DNA of 58,353 nucleotides from a virus: IMG/VR virus record IMGVR_UViG_3300020283_000004, positions 1 through 58,353 of that record, one strand, 5' to 3'. Positions 56,987 through 58,353 of the stretch are shown here, piece after piece. The notes under the pieces were generated by a model. The model saw only the letters and a program-made list of their open reading frames with translations, searched no databases and had not been told where the DNA came from. Position numbers and translations under genes: made by a program. Each line of letters opens with the position of its first letter. The first letter of the stretch is position 1.

Positions 56987-57689
56987 AGCTCCTTCCCTCT
57001 CCTAAATCCCATTGAACATGTTCACGTACTTCATCCAAAGTCATGCGAGCAGGTGATGCTTGCCTGATCCAACATCTATCAGGTGATCCAAGTGAATTGT
57101 TCACGCTGAAAAAATTATTTGTATGCTCAGAATATATAATGCCTCTGGTATCCTTGTCTCTCATATCTTGAAGAGGATCATCAGGTATCCAGAACAGAGA
57201 AGCATTGCCAGCTTCATCACGATAGTCATTGGTTCGGTAGATATTTTTTTGCCTCAAGTATATGTAGAGTTGATCCCATGCCTTGTTGATAGCAAAAGGA
57301 TTATCTTCCCAACCCACTCCGAAATCATTAACAATCATTTCCTGCACCTTTCTCCCAATGTTGAACCCAATACAAGCATTGAAGATAGTACACAGTCTAC
57401 TGTAGCTAGCGTTAGTGATTTTCCCTGACTTACGCATCCTGGTTACGGCTGACTTCAATCCACGTATCGACTTAGATTGGGACGTATGATACACCCCACC
57501 ATAGAAGTGTATGTTGAACCCATAAGACTTTAGGTTTCTAAGATCATCTTGATAATCAAGATGGGGTATTGTGTATACAGATACAGTCTTGATAGACCCA
57601 GACAACTCAGATAACTCTGACTTGATCTGGGCTTTCATAGTTTGAGCACGCAGGTCTTTCTTCAAGACCTCAGCAATATCAACTCTCAT
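56895..57689 (-). CDS. Hypothetical early protein, 264 residues
   Basis: The protein begins MRVDIAEVLKKDLRAQTMKA and is mixed alpha/beta, with a Tyr/Asn/Asp-rich middle (YRTNDYRDEAGNASLFWIPD). It starts 2 nt after the VWA/metallopeptidase stop, so the two are probably translated together. No family was recognised. Its tight pairing suggests it may work with the MoxR/VWA module. Confidence 0.7.
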   Translation of the reverse strand: MRVDIAEVLKKDLRAQTMKAQIKSELSELSGSIKTVSVYTIPHLDYQDDLRNLKSYGFNIHFYGGVYHTSQSKSIRGLKSAVTRMRKSGKITNASYSRLCTIFNACIGFNIGRKVQEMIVNDFGVGWEDNPFAINKAWDQLYIYLRQKNIYRTNDYRDEAGNASLFWIPDDPLQDMRDKDTRGIIYSEHTNNFFSVNNSLGSPDRCWIRQASPARMTLDEVREHVQWDLGEGRSYDKLGKNILEEYRRKVSEDQREEGQEDSVQ

Positions 57690-57691
57690 AG

Positions 57692-58353
57692 CTATTGAAC
57701 ATAAATGGTTTCACCAAAGGGTGGATTGAAGGGAACGTCATCCCATACAATCCAGTACACATCATAGGGTGGCTTCTCATCTGGGAAGCGATCACAGTGT
57801 CCATCAGTTATGTAGACAAGTGCTCGTATGTTAAGACCTTCCTCAGCTATGTAACGAAACACAGGGCGATAGTTAGTACCACCACCACCTCTCCATTCAG
57901 GGGTCACAGGGAAGTCATGCTGATTAAACTTCTCAACATGTCTGACTTCTGAATCACATGAGATACATGTCACAGTCATCTCATAAGTAGTACCCAACCC
58001 ATTCAACTCAGCATTGAATTCATCGATTGTAGGTTGATCAACTGAACCACTTGTGTCAGTACCCCACCCAATATGACCAAGGCTCTCACCCTGCAATGAT
58101 GGAAGATAAATACCCTGCCAGACATATCGTCTGTTAGGGGGGAACCACTTCGCATCACGCTTTGAGTGACTTGCTAACTTGGCACGGATAATCTCAGTCC
58201 AAGGAACCTTGGGGTTGAGTATGTCCTGAATGAAACGCTCCATGTCCCCAGACATGTCACCTTGTTGCTTAGCAACTTGAAACGCCTTCGCAATGGCAGT
58301 CTTGACACGAGTCTCCTCTTGCCTGATCTGTTCTTCAGAAAGACCAAGACCAC
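57692..58353 (-). CDS. DUF2201/VWA-like metallopeptidase, C-terminal part
   Basis: This is the continuation of the gene that starts at 648 on the left end; the frame is open through the window edge. It carries DTSGSV (a MIDAS-type DxSGS metal site, read after IGWGT) and later ALVYITDGHCDRFPDEKPPY, the VWA-like fold. With the HExxH domain at the other end this makes a two-domain protein of about 406 residues. The family is often paired with a MoxR ATPase, as here. Reading continues into 56895-57689 after only 2 nt. Confidence 0.8.
   Translation of the reverse strand, partial: GLGLSEEQIRQEETRVKTAIAKAFQVAKQQGDMSGDMERFIQDILNPKVPWTEIIRAKLASHSKRDAKWFPPNRRYVWQGIYLPSLQGESLGHIGWGTDTSGSVDQPTIDEFNAELNGLGTTYEMTVTCISCDSEVRHVEKFNQHDFPVTPEWRGGGGTNYRPVFRYIAEEGLNIRALVYITDGHCDRFPDEKPPYDVYWIVWDDVPFNPPFGETIYVQ
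58265..58353. repeat. Direct terminal repeat, right copy (circular-map overlap)
   Basis: These 89 bases repeat positions 1-89 with one difference (T at 58277, C at 13). In both copies the same minus-strand frame is open, which supports joining the ends into a 58,264-bp circle. Confidence 0.93.

Overview
This window is a complete or nearly complete tailed-phage genome of about 58.3 kb. The first 89 bases recur at the right end (58265-58353) with one mismatch. A single reading frame, a VWA/metallopeptidase gene, runs without interruption through that junction. The sequence is therefore best read as a circular map of 58,264 bp opened inside a gene. No integrase, lysogeny cassette, tRNA gene or CRISPR array was recognised. 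The capsid protein is of the N4-gp56 type. No tape measure or major tail-tube protein was recognised, while large internal-virion-like proteins and a long beta-rich tail protein are present, so a short-tailed (podovirus-like) virion is the best guess. A CsrA homologue and a SleB-type wall hydrolase suggest a Gram-negative, possibly aquatic gammaproteobacterial host. That host guess is inference.

Two convergent transcription blocks cover the map. The plus-strand late block (7065-46454) starts at a sigma70-like promoter. In order it carries small terminase, a DUF1064-like nuclease, large terminase, a structured RNA leader, a small virion protein, portal, scaffold and major capsid protein. These are followed by a cassette of tiny lysine-rich proteins and a connector. 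Next is a tail-fibre region (17.9-25.3 kb) in which fibre tips alternate with small assembly/chaperone-like genes, then lysis genes (SleB hydrolase, two holin-like membrane proteins, M15 peptidase). The block ends with a 1737-residue tail protein, a repeat-domain protein, two internal virion proteins and a 2876-residue polyvalent protein with two zinc-protease motifs.

The minus-strand early block starts near 6.9 kb and reads leftwards through position 1, across the circular junction, and down from 58.3 kb to 46.5 kb. It contains many small unknown genes, a MoxR ATPase / DUF3150-like / VWA-metallopeptidase triad, and csrA. It also has a recombination-replication set (excisionase-like HTH, YqaJ-like exonuclease, ERF annealing protein, replication initiator, DnaB-like helicase, SSB) and a RAMP (Cas7)-like protein. 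No DNA or RNA polymerase was recognised, so host enzymes are probably used.

The early block also holds several gene-free gaps full of perfect inverted repeats. The most striking gap is 46953-47703. Its transcribed (minus) strand carries about 49 GGA trinucleotides by hand count, and the other strand carries none. GGA is the CsrA-binding core, and the phage encodes a CsrA homologue on the same strand. A phage Csr-type regulator with its own CsrB-like decoy RNA is the leading candidate for an undescribed system here. Other candidates are a compact 178-nt multi-hairpin element at 4885-5062, a three-way-junction plus terminator leader in front of ssb (48729-48870), and a structured leader at 9838-9943.
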